Below the pieces are notes generated by a model. The model made no database searches. It worked only from the letters and a program-made list of their open reading frames with translations, and was not told the origin of the DNA. Below, one piece after another: positions 5,991 to 6,114 of a stretch of DNA of 6,114 nucleotides. Position 1 is the first letter of the stretch. Each line of letters begins with the position of its first letter. Position numbers and translations under genes: made by a program. The stretch is from a bacterium. GTDB lineage: Bacteria; Krumholzibacteriota; Krumholzibacteriia; LZORAL124-64-63. The stretch covers positions 1 through 6,114 of the forward strand of contig DAOVZQ010000167.1 in NCBI GenBank assembly GCA_030635025.1. Direction: 5' to 3'.

Positions 5991-6114
5991 GTCAAAAACG
6001 GCTGTGGGTTCCTCTGTGGGTTCCTTTCGTCTTTTAGCTGGGTGTGGGGGATGGAGTTATGTAGAGTGTTTGGTTGTTCGGTTGATTGAATTTCTCGACA
6101 TATCCCGAGGTGCA
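5991..6114. other. AT-richer tail with no complete gene
   Basis: By direct count, 6001-6114 is about 49% G+C, well below the GC-rich genes to its left. Besides the tandem 12-mers, it contains no convincing start codon with a ribosome binding site and no recognisable protein. Two minus-strand frames are open from the right edge: one ends at 6034-6036 after 26 codons, the other at 5963-5965 after 49 codons, inside the tRNA terminator. Either could be the 3' end of a gene lying outside the window, but neither resembles a known family. Confidence 0.5.
6002..6025. repeat. Perfect tandem 12-bp direct repeat
   Basis: CTGTGGGTTCCT occurs twice head to tail, at 6002-6013 and 6014-6025. Short direct repeats of this kind beside a tRNA 3' end can be arm-type binding sites of a tyrosine integrase, but no integrase is visible in the window, so the role is open. 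Confidence 0.85.

Overview
The window is a high-GC bacterial chromosome segment holding ordinary housekeeping genes, two less common proteins, and, at its right edge, an AT-richer tail behind a tRNA gene that may be the border of an integrated element. The secreted LVIVD-repeat protein ends in a FlgD-like 'YPNPFNP' domain. Together with the high GC and the style of the neighbouring genes, this fits lineages around the FCB group such as Krumholzibacteriota or Eiseniibacteriota. That placement is inference from protein style, not a measured one.

Layout, left to right. (1) The 3' part of a Ham1/RdgB-type (d)ITP/XTP pyrophosphatase runs off the left edge; it carries an unusual in-frame insertion of about 130 residues. 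(2) A tRNA cluster follows, Pro(TGG), then Arg(TCT) and His(GTG), with two TTGACA promoters and several hairpins after the last tRNA. (3) ssb encodes single-stranded DNA-binding protein with a polyglutamine linker and the acidic DDDDLPF tip, closed by a strong terminator. (4) A secreted beta-propeller (LVIVD) protein has a C-terminal FlgD/sorting-type domain. (5) Convergent with it, and overlapping its stop by 14 bp, is a minus-strand pair: nth (endonuclease III), then 4 bp later a polytopic membrane protein of the NapH/NosR/CcoG-like ferredoxin type with a long extra membrane half. (6) Diverging from nth is a single tRNA-Lys(CTT) with its own TTGACA promoter and a near-ideal intrinsic terminator. 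(7) The last ~115 bp fall to about 49% GC and open with two perfect tandem 12-bp repeats; no complete gene is visible there.

How it fits together: RdgB (nucleotide-pool cleansing), SSB and endonuclease III (base excision repair) are all genome-maintenance functions, but only nth and the membrane ferredoxin look co-transcribed. The most notable points are the RdgB insertion, the nth/membrane-ferredoxin pairing, the unusual C-terminal membrane half of that ferredoxin, and the possible integration border behind tRNA-Lys. I did not find a clearly new multi-gene system.
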